DNA from: Acidobacteriota bacterium
GTDB lineage: Bacteria; Acidobacteriota; Thermoanaerobaculia; Multivoradales; JBCCEF01
Length of the DNA stretch: 64,000 nt
Assembly: GCA_039030395.1 (NCBI GenBank)
Contig: JBCCEF010000016.1
Span: 1 to 64,000, forward strand
Reading direction: 5' to 3'
Shown piece after piece: positions 17,266 to 26,669 of the stretch. The notes under the pieces were generated by a model. It worked only from the letters and a program-made list of their open reading frames with translations, was not told the origin of the DNA and searched no databases. Numbering within the stretch: the first letter of the stretch is position 1; every line of letters begins with the position of its first letter. Made by a program: the position numbers and the translations under genes.

Positions 17266-18537
17266 GTGGTGGAAGGGTCTTGGGTCCGGGCCCTGTCGCT
17301 GGCCGCCGCGATTCCGATGGCGGCGGCCAGCGGCTGTGCCCCAGCCGTCCCCACTCCCCCTCATTCGGTCTGGCCGGCGGTACCTTTCGACGGCGTCGCC
17401 AACCTGGCCGGTGGCTGCGTCGACGATTTCGACCCGGCCGCCGACTACTTTCCGGACAAGGTCCGGTTCCGGCATTCGGAGCAGCTCGAGGTCGAGTACC
17501 GGGGCCACTACAAGGTGGTGACCCTGCGGCCCCGGACCGATCCGGAACGCCTCCTCCGGTGGGTGCTGGTGCAGTGCGGTACGCCGGCGCCGGAGGTTCC
17601 GCGGGGAACGGTCATCGAGGTGCCCGTCAAGCGCTTCGCGGTGACCCCTGTGGGGTGGGCCGGAGCGGTCGACGCGCTCGGTCTGGCGGACCACCTGGCG
17701 GCCCTCGGGACCGTTCAGCGTCTGACCACTCCGTCACTCATTGCCCGCGTCGCATCCGGGGAGCTGGTCGAGATCGGCCGCTACCACCACACCGACGTCG
17801 AGCGTCTGCTGGATCTCGAAGCCGGTCTGGTAGTCGATCACTTCACCGCCTACGCCGACTCCGAGATCGAGCATTTGCTCGCAGCGGTCGGAGCGCCGGT
17901 GGCTCTCGATGCCCAGCACCTCGAGGCGACGCCGCTCGCCGCCAGCGAGTGGGTCGCCTGGCTGGCACTCTTCTTCAACCGGGAGCGCGTAGCGAAGGAG
18001 CTCCTGGCCGGGATCGAAGAGCGTTACCAGCGACTCGCCGTCGTGGTCGAAGGCGTCCGAAACCGGCCGGTGGTGGTCACCGACTGGTTCGACAAAGACG
18101 CCTGGAACGTGTTCGGTGCCGACAACGCCTTCGCGCACCAGATCGCGGATGCCGGTGGCGACTACTTCTGGCAGGAGGACACGCCGCTCAACTGGTTCGA
18201 GGTGCCGCTGATCTCGGCCTTCGAGCGCGCCGCCGAGGCGGACCATTGGATTTGGGTGCCGCCCAACATCCGCAACCTCGACGACGCGCTGGCGCAGGAA
18301 CAGCGACTCGCCGCTCTGCCGGTGGTCCAGCGGGGCGAGCTGTACAGTTTCGATGCCGGCTCTCCGGAGCCGGGACGGGCGCCGTTCTACGATCGCATGC
18401 TGATCGAGCCCGATGTCGTGCTCGCGGACATGATCCGCGTGTTTCATCCCGAGCGGCTGCCGGAGCACCGGCTGGTGTTCTTCCGGCGTCTCGGCGGTGC
18501 GCCTTCGCAGCTCGAGCCCAGGGGAGGTGAGGCGTGA
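17266..18537 (+). CDS. ABC transporter siderophore-binding lipoprotein
   Basis: 423 residues, GTG start two bases after the receptor stop. The N-terminus is hydrophobic and reaches AAASGC, a plausible lipobox with Cys24, so the mature protein is probably a periplasmic lipoprotein. The fold is of the FepB/BtuF type: two lobes linked by a helix, with segments such as VPVKRFAVTPVGWAGAVDALG, a YYHTDVERLLDLEAGLVVDH-like stretch and a C-terminal VLADMIRVFHPERLP. It should hand the ferric siderophore to the FecCD permease encoded next, whose start overlaps this stop (GTGA). It is longer than common FepB proteins (about 300-340 residues). Confidence 0.9.
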   Translation: MVEGSWVRALSLAAAIPMAAASGCAPAVPTPPHSVWPAVPFDGVANLAGGCVDDFDPAADYFPDKVRFRHSEQLEVEYRGHYKVVTLRPRTDPERLLRWVLVQCGTPAPEVPRGTVIEVPVKRFAVTPVGWAGAVDALGLADHLAALGTVQRLTTPSLIARVASGELVEIGRYHHTDVERLLDLEAGLVVDHFTAYADSEIEHLLAAVGAPVALDAQHLEATPLAASEWVAWLALFFNRERVAKELLAGIEERYQRLAVVVEGVRNRPVVVTDWFDKDAWNVFGADNAFAHQIADAGGDYFWQEDTPLNWFEVPLISAFERAAEADHWIWVPPNIRNLDDALAQEQRLAALPVVQRGELYSFDAGSPEPGRAPFYDRMLIEPDVVLADMIRVFHPERLPEHRLVFFRRLGGAPSQLEPRGGEA

Positions 18538-19618
18538 GCGAGACGCTGACTGTGGACCGCGCTCCGGCGCGACGGACCAGCCGCCGCATCGGCTGGAACG
18601 CGGTCCTCTTCCTCGGCCTGGTCGTCGGACTGGTGGTGCTCTTCTTGCTGGAGGTCACCCTCGGCTCGGTGCGAATTCCCCTGGCCGATGTGGTGAGCAT
18701 ACTCGCCGGCGAGACGCCGGATCGCGCGAGCTGGGCTCAGATCGTATGGGAGTTTCGACTTCCGCGGGCGGTGACCGCGATCTTCGGCGGTGCCGGGCTC
18801 GCGGTGTGCGGGCTGCTGCTCCAGACCCTGTTCCGCAATCCCCTCGCCGGTCCCTGGGTCCTCGGCGTGCTCGATGGCGCCGCCGTCGGCGTGGCGCTGA
18901 TCGTGTGGGCGGCGGCGTCCGCCGGGCTGGCGAGTTTCGGCCCGTTCCACGTCCTGGGTGACTTGTCCCTCGCCTTCGGCTCGACGGTGGGAGCATGCTC
19001 AATGCTCGGCCTGGTGGCGGTGGTGGCGAGGCGGGTGAGCACGGTGACGCTGCTGGTCGCCGGCATCATGATGGCGGCGATCGCCAAGAGCTTGCTCAGC
19101 CTGCTGTTTCACTTCATCGACGAGACCGACGCGCGGGTGATGCTCAACTGGCTTGACGGCAGCTTCGCGTCGGTGACCTGGGATCAGATCGGAGTGCTGG
19201 TTCCGGTATCCGCGGTCGGTCTATTGGCGGCGCTGGCGATGGTCAAGCCGCTCAACGCGCTGCTGCTCGGCGAGCGCTACGCCGCGAGTCTGGGCGTCGG
19301 GGTGGGGCGGGCGCGGCTGCTTTGCCTCGCCATGACGGCGGTGCTCACCGGCTCGGTGACGGCGTTTTGCGGCCCGATCGCTTTTCTCGGCCTGGCGGTG
19401 CCGCATCTGTGCCGGGGGTTGTTCAACACCTCCGACCACCGAGTGCTGATGCCGGCGGTGGTGCTGGTCGGGGCGACCCTCGCCCTCGGTGCCGACTTGG
19501 TGACCCACATGCCGTGGGCGCGGCAGTTCTTGCACCTCAACACGGTGACGTCGATGATCGGTGCGCCGGTCGTGCTGTGGCTGGTTCTTCGGCGGCGCCA
19601 TCTCAGGAGCCTCGAGCT

Positions 19619-19622
<4 letters not shown>
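18534..19622 (+). CDS. FecCD-family iron-siderophore ABC permease
   Basis: 362 residues, GTG start overlapping the binding-protein stop. About ten hydrophobic segments are visible. The family signature near the first loops is clear (FRLPRAVTAIFGGAGLAVCGLLLQ, then LFRNPLAGPWVLGVLDGA). The cytoplasmic coupling stretch GPIAFLGLAVPHLCRGL and the late GADLVTHMPWARQF..NTVTSMIGAPV..WL motif are also present. Only one permease gene is present, so a homodimer is expected, as in BtuC. It works with the lipoprotein upstream and the ATPase downstream. The ATPase start overlaps its stop (ATGA). Confidence 0.95.
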
Positions 19623-20671
<1,049 letters not shown>

Positions 20672-20678
20672 GGGCCGA

Positions 20679-20706
20679 GGCCGAGTTCTCGGCCTATTCG
20701 AATAGG
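20679..20706. terminator. Two abutting palindromes between convergent genes, possible bidirectional terminator
   Basis: GGCCGAG-TT-CTCGGCC (20679-20694) is a perfect 7-base inverted repeat. It overlaps by two bases a perfect 14-base palindrome, CCTATTCGAATAGG (20693-20706). They fill most of the 35-base gap between the convergent ATPase and methyltransferase genes. There is no clear T tract, so a factor-independent terminator is only a guess. Confidence 0.35.
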
Positions 20707-21522
20707 CTACCGGTCGGGCACGCGGCCGGACGCCGTCAGGCCGGTCAGCGACGCGAGCAAGGGGCCTCTCTGCTCTCGCCGGTCGAGGGCGCCCAGCCAG
20801 CGCGCCACGTCCTCCGGCGGCAGCCGGTCCGCGTCGAGCGCCCGCAGCGGTCCGCTCGCAACTCCGAACAGCGCATCGGCCGTGGCGTAGCCCTCGACCA
20901 CCAGAGAGTGGGCTTCGATGGTCACGTCCTGGAGGCCAGCGTCGCGGCAGAGGCCGGGCAATCGGCGGCCGATCCAACCCTGCGGCACCAAATCGCAGGC
21001 CGCCGCGAGGACTTTTCGGGCCAGCGCCGCATCGTCGATATCGACGGCCAGAGTGCCCCAGTCCGGCTCGCTGACCACCACCCGGCGGCCGGGTCGGCAC
21101 ACGCGCATCAGCTCGGCGACGGCAGCGGCCGGATCGGTGACATGCTGCAGCACCCGCTCCGCCCGGCAGCCGTCGAAGGCCGCGTTGGCGAAGGGGAGCG
21201 CCAGGGCATTGCCCGCGGTGAAAACGGGCAGGCCTTCGCTACCGGACTTCCGCTGACGACGGGCAGCGGCGAGCAGATCGATGCTGAGGTCCGCGCCGAC
21301 CGCCCTCAGACCGCTGGCGGCGAGGCGGGCACTTTCGGCGCCGGTGCCGCAGCCGACGTCGAGCACCCGATGGCCGGCGGGCAAATCGAGAGCCTGTTCC
21401 ATCCGCTCGCGGTACGCGCGCACCGCCGGCAGCTCATTGACCAGCTCGAGATAGGCGGCGAGGCCCTGCGGCCGCGCTGCGGCATCGACTCGTTCGAAAC
21501 CGATGGCGGGAGAGCGGCCCAT
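20707..21522 (-). CDS. Class I SAM-dependent methyltransferase
   Basis: 271 residues with the UbiE/Methyltransf_11 layout. SAM motif I is VLDVGCGTGAESARLA, motif II is in VGADLSIDLL, and the post-motif region AFDGCRAERVLQHVTDP..AVAELMRVCRPGRRVVVSEPD is complete. The substrate cannot be read from sequence. It points toward the siderophore ATPase gene and away from the ADOP permease, so it is a separate transcription unit. A role in siderophore tailoring is possible but unsupported beyond position. Confidence 0.85.
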   Translation of the reverse strand: MGRSPAIGFERVDAAARPQGLAAYLELVNELPAVRAYRERMEQALDLPAGHRVLDVGCGTGAESARLAASGLRAVGADLSIDLLAAARRQRKSGSEGLPVFTAGNALALPFANAAFDGCRAERVLQHVTDPAAAVAELMRVCRPGRRVVVSEPDWGTLAVDIDDAALARKVLAAACDLVPQGWIGRRLPGLCRDAGLQDVTIEAHSLVVEGYATADALFGVASGPLRALDADRLPPEDVARWLGALDRREQRGPLLASLTGLTASGRVPDR

Positions 21523-21598
21523 CAGGTGGATTCTCCAGTCTGCGTTGGCCCGGCTGCGGCGGGTATGGGATGGAATGGTTTAGCCATGGTAGTGATGC

Positions 21599-21612
21599 AA
21601 GTTTATCAACTT
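21599..21612. promoter_or_regulatory. Small palindrome in divergent intergenic region
   Basis: AAGTT-TATC-AACTT, flanked by ATGC on both sides, sits 21 bases before the ADOP permease ATG in the 110-base gap between divergent genes. It is the only AT-rich part of that gap. It could be an operator or part of the promoter; the regulator is unknown. Confidence 0.25.
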
Positions 21613-21632
21613 CAATGCATGGGGGAGGAGCG

Positions 21633-24068
21633 ATGATCACCCGGGGTTTTAGCTGGCTTGGACGGTGTATTCGGCCCTATCGGCGGCGTCCCGCCGCGGC
21701 GGTTTTGATCGTATTGACCCTTGCCCTCGGCGTCGGCGCCAACGCCGCGGTGTTCAGTGCCATCGACGGAATCCTTCTGCGTCCGTTGCCGTTCGCCGAT
21801 CCGGACCGGCTGATGGTGGTGGAGGCGGTGCGCGGCGACGAGCCGGGGCCTCTTTCGATGCGCGAGGTCGCGGACCTCGAGGAGCAGCCGGGGCTGTTCA
21901 GCGAGGTGGCGGCCTTCCTGCCGGATAGCGCCTACACCCTTTCCGGACAGGGCGAGGCCGAGAAACTCCCGGCCATCCTCGTGACCCACGACCTCGTCTC
22001 GCTGCTCGGCGTCGATCTCCTGCACGGGGGAGCGTGGCCGGAGAGCTTCGACCGCGAGCGCAATTTCGGCATCCTCCTCGGCCATCGCGTTTGGCAGCGC
22101 AAGTTCGGGAGCCGCCCGGATGTCGTCGGCACCACCGTCGCCCTCGATGCCTCGCCGACCCATTCGCCTTCCTACACCATCTACGGGGTGCTGCCGGAAG
22201 GCTTCGAGTTCCCGGACGACACGGCGATCTACCGGTCCATCTACATCAGTCGCTATTTTCCGAACATCGAGGACCGCAATGCGCGGCAGGTCGTGGCCGT
22301 CGCTCGGCTGGCCCCGGGTGTTCGCACCGAAGAGGCCGGCCAGAGGATCGCGGCCCTTGGACGACGGTTGGCGGAGCAGTATCCGGAGACCAACCGCGAA
22401 GTCGGACTGCGCCTCAATCCGCTACGTGAACGCTACCTGGGACCGGTGCGGCCGTACGTTTTGCTGCTGTTCGGGGCCACCGTTGCGGTGCTGTTGATCG
22501 CCTGTGTGAACGTCGCCAACCTGCTCCTCGGAGTGGCGCTCGCACGGGACCGGGAGATGGCCGTTCGCGCCGCCTTGGGCGCCGGCCGTCTGCGGCTGGC
22601 CGCGCAAGTGCTGGGCGAAGGGTTAGTGCTCGCTGCGGTGGGGGGACTCCTCGGCATCGCCGCCGCCGTGCCGGCGCTCCATCTGCTGCGGCTGGCGTTG
22701 GCTGAGCGACTGCCCTTGTGGATGGATCTCTCGCTCGACGGGCGCGCCCTCACCGCCGCCCTTGTCTTGAGCCTCATTGCGGGCGTCGGGGCCTCGCTGG
22801 TGCCGGCGCTGAGGATTTCGGCAGCGCGTCTTCACCAGGCTCTCAAGGAAGGCGGGCGCGGCGGCGGGGCGGGGCGGCGGCAAGCCTTGGCTCGTCGCGG
22901 TCTGGTGGTTTCGGAAGTGGCCCTGTGCTTGGTGCTGCTGGTGGCGGCGGGCCTGGTGGTGAGGACCTTCCGCGCCTTGATGGCGGTGGATCCCGGCGTC
23001 CGCGCCGAGGGCGTGGCGACCTTCCAGGTGGCGCTTCCGTGGACCTACGCGCAGGAGGATGTCGAGAGGTTTCAGCGGGAAGTGCTCGCAGGATTGGTCA
23101 ACCTGCCCGGGGTTTCCGGCTCGGCCTTCAACTCGAATCCGCCGCTGACCGGTATCGAACGGGTGGACCGCTCGCTGGTGCGGGCCGAGGGACAAGACGA
23201 TGTCGAGGTGCAAAACAACCCCTACGCCTTCAACCAGGTGATCAGTGACGACTACTTCGAGGTGGCGGGCGTGCCGCTGCTCGCCGGCCGCGCCTTCGAC
23301 CGGCGCGACCACGCGGACGCACCGGCGGTGGCGATCGTCAGCCAGCGCTTCGCGGAGCGGCTCTGGCCGGGGGAGTCGGCGGTGGGCAAGCGCTTTCGGG
23401 TAACGGAAGACACACCGCAAGAGGCGTCCTGGCGCGAGGTGGTGGGAGTGGTGGGCGACGTTCGCCGCGAGGGGCCCGGTGCGGCTCCGGGTTTCGATCT
23501 CTACTGGCCGTTGCAGCAACGTCGGGCGGCTTGGGGACACTATTTCGCCCGCACCACCACCCCGCCCGCGGCGCTGCGTGAACCGGCGCGAAGGGTGGTG
23601 GCCGCGGTCGACTCCGGCCAGCCGGTGGTGGATTTTCGGACGCTCGAACAGCGCATCCTCGACAGCGTCTGGAGAGAGCGCCTGACCGGCACGGTATTCG
23701 GGATCTTTTCGGTCCTCGCGCTGGTGCTCGCCGCAACCGGAGTCTACGGGGTGATGTCCTATCTGGTCCGGCAGCGCCGGCGGGAAACCGGAGTGCGGAT
23801 GGCGCTCGGCGCCCGCCGCCGGGATGTCCTCGCAGGCGTTCTGCGGGAAGCGCTCGTCCTGGTGGCGATCGGTGTGGCGAGCGGAGCGGTGGTCGCGCTG
23901 ATCGCCGCCCAGGGGCTCCGCGGCGTCCTCTTCGGCGTGGCGCCGTGGGACCCCGGCGCCTTCGCCGTCGGTGCGGGCACCCTGGCCGTCGTCGGGCTGC
24001 TGGCAGCCCTCGGGCCGGCGCTGCGCGCCATCGGCACGGATCCGGCCGAGGTACTCCAGGCGGAGTGA
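21633..24068 (+). CDS. ADOP-family (duplicated MacB/FtsX) ABC permease
   Basis: About 811 residues from the ATG at 21633, chosen because GGGGGAGGAG lies directly upstream; the frame is open from 21570. Layout: first TM (AAAVLIVLTLALGVGANAAVF), periplasmic MacB-type domain, three-TM FtsX domain (YVLLLFGATVAVLLIACVNVANLLL with the RDREMAVRAALGAGR loop), a second periplasmic domain, and a second FtsX domain (GIFSVLALVLAATGVYGVMSYLVRQRRRETGVRMALGAR split over two motifs). This duplication is the 'acidobacterial duplicated orphan permease' form. The family usually has no adjacent ATPase, as here. Function is uncertain: efflux or envelope mechanotransmission. A link to siderophore export is possible from position only. 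Confidence 0.9.
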   Translation: MITRGFSWLGRCIRPYRRRPAAAVLIVLTLALGVGANAAVFSAIDGILLRPLPFADPDRLMVVEAVRGDEPGPLSMREVADLEEQPGLFSEVAAFLPDSAYTLSGQGEAEKLPAILVTHDLVSLLGVDLLHGGAWPESFDRERNFGILLGHRVWQRKFGSRPDVVGTTVALDASPTHSPSYTIYGVLPEGFEFPDDTAIYRSIYISRYFPNIEDRNARQVVAVARLAPGVRTEEAGQRIAALGRRLAEQYPETNREVGLRLNPLRERYLGPVRPYVLLLFGATVAVLLIACVNVANLLLGVALARDREMAVRAALGAGRLRLAAQVLGEGLVLAAVGGLLGIAAAVPALHLLRLALAERLPLWMDLSLDGRALTAALVLSLIAGVGASLVPALRISAARLHQALKEGGRGGGAGRRQALARRGLVVSEVALCLVLLVAAGLVVRTFRALMAVDPGVRAEGVATFQVALPWTYAQEDVERFQREVLAGLVNLPGVSGSAFNSNPPLTGIERVDRSLVRAEGQDDVEVQNNPYAFNQVISDDYFEVAGVPLLAGRAFDRRDHADAPAVAIVSQRFAERLWPGESAVGKRFRVTEDTPQEASWREVVGVVGDVRREGPGAAPGFDLYWPLQQRRAAWGHYFARTTTPPAALREPARRVVAAVDSGQPVVDFRTLEQRILDSVWRERLTGTVFGIFSVLALVLAATGVYGVMSYLVRQRRRETGVRMALGARRRDVLAGVLREALVLVAIGVASGAVVALIAAQGLRGVLFGVAPWDPGAFAVGAGTLAVVGLLAALGPALRAIGTDPAEVLQAE

Positions 24069-24112
24069 ACGGGAGCCGTTCGGCTTAGAAAGCAATCATG
24101 GAGGACGAGGAC

Positions 24113-24640
24113 ATGTCGTGGAACGAAGAAGACGATCGGACAACCTATGCCGTGGTGGTCAACCACGAAGAGCAGTACTCGATCTGGCCCGCCGACCGCG
24201 AGCTACCGCTGGGCTGGAACAAGGTCGGCAAAGAAGGCAGCAAGCAAGCGTGTCTCGGCCACATCGAAGAGATCTGGACCGACATGCGGCCGCTCAGCCT
24301 GCGCAAGCCTTCGGGCCTATCCGGGCTGGCAAGAGCGCACCGACGACCTACCCTTCGAAACCCGCACGGAGGACGGCGAGGAGGTCAGGCCGAGGTGAGA
24401 TCTCGATTCGGAAGAGCGGCGCTCGGTCCGCCAGCCGCAGAGGTAGAGAAGAAGCGCGAAATTGGCGCCGGCCCAGATCGAATGGAAGAAAGCCGGAGTC
24501 AGTCGGACACTGTCGAGCGCCTTACGGTGCTGTGCTCGGATCGCTTGTGGCGCCTGCGAACCAAGGCGAGCCCAGGCAGTCAGTCGCGCAGAGTCGATGT
24601 TACGTCCGGGGCAGGCGGTGGGACTGCAGTCCCGGTGTAG
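24113..24640 (+). CDS. MbtH-like NRPS accessory protein with aberrant 3' end
   Basis: The first 66 residues contain the full MbtH signature: [39 protein letters not shown]. MbtH proteins bind NRPS adenylation domains and are needed for their folding or activity, so this is the likely partner of the three NRPSs upstream. The start at 24113 is preferred over 24098 because GGAGG lies 8 bases before it. Members of the family are about 65-80 residues long. Here the same frame runs on to 24640 with poor codon bias after about 24308. A neighbouring frame (24309-24398, [17 protein letters not shown] and on to TGA at 24396-24398) has GC-rich third positions. An indel near 24308 is therefore likely. 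The tail overlaps the convergent amidase gene. Confidence 0.85.
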   Translation: MSWNEEDDRTTYAVVVNHEEQYSIWPADRELPLGWNKVGKEGSKQACLGHIEEIWTDMRPLSLRKPSGLSGLARAHRRPTLRNPHGGRRGGQAEVRSRFGRAALGPPAAEVEKKREIGAGPDRMEESRSQSDTVERLTVLCSDRLWRLRTKASPGSQSRRVDVTSGAGGGTAVPV

Positions 24641-25069
24641 GTAGATCCGGTCAGCGGTGATCCCGTGTCGCTTCTGAAGCTCCTGAATCGCATGGCCGAG
24701 GGCGACTTGAAGGGGTGCTGGAACCGGCGACGTCTCGAAGTTGCCGGCCACACAAAGGTGGATAGCTGTGAGGTTATGGCGTGGGCTGCGGGTCGCCACG
24801 CTCCACAGTCCAAGTCGATACCGGCGAGTCGGCTGTAAGTGGCCAAAAGGAATGTCGGTGCTGCCGTTGGAAAGCACCAGATGATAAGCGCTCTCGAACC
24901 AGCCACGAGTTCGGTGCGCCTCGCGGATGGTGTAGAAGTCCGAGACGTTCGCTGCGCTGTGATGGATGACGAGTGCCCGATAGGAAGCGCGTGGGATCAG
25001 CAAGAAGGCGGCGTTGACCAGCATGAACCACAGGAATGCGACGAGGGCGCGTTTTCTTCGCTTTGCCAT
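24317..25069 (-). CDS. N-acetylmuramoyl-L-alanine amidase / PGRP-fold protein
   Basis: 250 residues from the ATG at 25069 ([23 protein letters not shown]), which gives a basic N-terminus and a membrane anchor. An in-frame start at 25159 would add 30 non-descript residues. The amidase_2 core shows [34 protein letters not shown] and [15 protein letters not shown], giving the zinc ligands His, His and Cys. It should cleave the bond between N-acetylmuramic acid and L-Ala in peptidoglycan. A second hydrophobic stretch lies near the C-terminus ([17 protein letters not shown]). Its GC content looks lower than its neighbours, which may indicate transfer. The 3' end overlaps the MbtH gene on the opposite strand. 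Confidence 0.8.
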   Translation of the reverse strand: MAKRRKRALVAFLWFMLVNAAFLLIPRASYRALVIHHSAANVSDFYTIREAHRTRGWFESAYHLVLSNGSTDIPFGHLQPTRRYRLGLWSVATRSPRHNLTAIHLCVAGNFETSPVPAPLQVALGHAIQELQKRHGITADRIYLHRDCSPTACPGRNIDSARLTAWARLGSQAPQAIRAQHRKALDSVRLTPAFFHSIWAGANFALLLYLCGWRTERRSSESRSHLGLTSSPSSVRVSKGRSSVRSCQPG

Positions 25070-25301
25070 CGAGTGCCAAGGTACTCGTCGTTTGGGGCGA
25101 CAGGGTGGCACCGACAAGGCATCGGCGGCCCTCCCTAGCGCCCGGAACAGGGTGCACACGCTGGAGGTGGCGACTCACCGCTGAGTCCTTCCGCCTGGGA
25201 GAGGTCGGGATCCTCTTCCGGAAGAGAAGTCCAAGAATCAGCGACGGAGCGTTGCGACGCCAGCACACGGTCGAACTCTTCCTTGGCGTCGGCTTCGACT
25301 G

Positions 25302-26669
25302 CTAGGTGCCTACGGGCTCGGCGAGCAGCTCTCGGGCGGCTTCGGCGAGGGCCGGGCGCAGCTCCGACTCCTCGATCAGGCGGCAGCAGGCGGTGGCCAC
25401 CTGCCAGTGGTTGCTGGCCGAGAGATAGTGGATGCCGGGCTCTCCGCGCCGTTCTCCGAGGGCGAGGTCGGCCGAGATGATCGGCACGCCGCGCTCGATG
25501 GCCTCGGTCACGCCGCCGCCGGAGGGCAGGGCGAGCAGCGCGGTGGCGTGGTCGAGCCGCTCCTGGGGCGCTTCGCCGTCCTTGGCGACGAGCACGTTGC
25601 CCTGGCAGTGGAGTTCGCGCACGGGCCCCGGGATCGAGTGGCCGAAGACCAGAAAACGCGAGCGACTGTGGCGCTGAAGGACCAGGGGAAGAACCTCCTC
25701 GCACAGCCCGCGGGACAGCTCGCCGTCCTCCGCACCGATCATCAGGACGAAGGTCGGGGCCTCGACCCGCGATCCGACGGCGCCCAGGGGACGCCGCGGC
25801 GTGGCCGAGTCCATCTGCATCCAGCCGAGCCACTGCCAGGCCTGACCGGCGCTGCTCCCGAGGAGATCGCAGGCTTCGATGCCGCCGGCCTTGCGGATTG
25901 CGCGGTAGTCGAAGCAGGGCACCCCGAGGGCGTGCAGGCGCGCCGACAGCAGGTGCTCGCGGAGGATCGCCATCACCTTGTCGCGAAAGCGTTCGAAGGT
26001 CTCCGGAGCGAGGTAGAAGCGCGAGTGCCAGGTCTCCTCGAGCTGGCTCTCCGCGATCACGTTGTGGGTCAGCCATTCGAGCAGGAGCTTCTGCAGATTG
26101 GCCGAGATCGGCGCGTCGGGCAAGAAAGGCTGCGCGAATCCGCTGCCGAAGAACTGTTCGTGGCGCAACGGCCAGGCCAGGGGGCGCACCTTGTGCAGCA
26201 CCGGCTGAGGGACGAACACCAGGCTGGTGCGAATCCAGGAGTCGTAGGAAAAATCCAGAATCCGGCACGGCTCCATGAAGCTATCGATCCAGCCGATGCA
26301 GGCGCCGAGCTGATGGCTGGCTTCCAGTACCTCGCCATCCACCAGGGCGAGGAAGTCCTCGCCGTAGGCGAGCAGGGCGTCCGTCGCGAAGAGGTAGACA
26401 TCGGCCTGCTTATTCTGACCGTCGAGCCACTCGAGGCCGCGCTCGAAGGCGGAGAACTCCCAGGCGCCGTTGTCGCCGCCGATGTGGAACAGATTGTTCG
26501 AGACCGCGTGGCTCCAGTCGCCGGCGTTCAGGTTGTCGACCACCACGATGGTGGTCTCGAGGGTCGGGATCTCGCCCAGCACTCCGAGCAGCCGGAGCAG
26601 GGAGCGCGGGTACTTGTCGCGATCGTGCTGGGCGAAAACGACGGCTAGGCGACAGCCTTCAGCGTTCAT
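25302..26669 (-). CDS. Glycosyltransferase-like protein (two-domain)
   Basis: 455 residues. The N-terminal half has a GT-A-like pattern: a beta strand, VVVDNLNAGDWSH, HIGGDNGAWEFSAFERGL, then DVYLFATDALL. The C-terminal half looks GT-B-like: FVLMIGAEDG, FLVFGHS, VAKDGEAPQERLDHATALLALPSGGGVTEAIERGVPIISAD in pieces, then an NHWQVATACCRLIEE stretch. The substrate is unknown. It overlaps the end of the large methyltransferase/glycosyltransferase gene by 11 bases, so they form one operon and probably act on the same surface glycan. In the next frame the coding look continues past the stop to a TAG at 25135 (EADAKEEFDRVLASQRSVAD...), so the 3' end may be frameshifted. Confidence 0.65.
   Translation of the reverse strand: MNAEGCRLAVVFAQHDRDKYPRSLLRLLGVLGEIPTLETTIVVVDNLNAGDWSHAVSNNLFHIGGDNGAWEFSAFERGLEWLDGQNKQADVYLFATDALLAYGEDFLALVDGEVLEASHQLGACIGWIDSFMEPCRILDFSYDSWIRTSLVFVPQPVLHKVRPLAWPLRHEQFFGSGFAQPFLPDAPISANLQKLLLEWLTHNVIAESQLEETWHSRFYLAPETFERFRDKVMAILREHLLSARLHALGVPCFDYRAIRKAGGIEACDLLGSSAGQAWQWLGWMQMDSATPRRPLGAVGSRVEAPTFVLMIGAEDGELSRGLCEEVLPLVLQRHSRSRFLVFGHSIPGPVRELHCQGNVLVAKDGEAPQERLDHATALLALPSGGGVTEAIERGVPIISADLALGERRGEPGIHYLSASNHWQVATACCRLIEESELRPALAEAARELLAEPVGT

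Noticed and set aside
19322-19618. Upstream extension of the siderophore ATPase frame
   Set aside because: It is within the FecCD permease gene and has no ATPase features. The ATG at 19619 overlaps the permease stop.
25070-25159. Longer start for the peptidoglycan amidase
   Set aside because: The extra 30 residues are Arg/Pro-rich with no signal features. The ATG at 25069 gives a clean membrane anchor.
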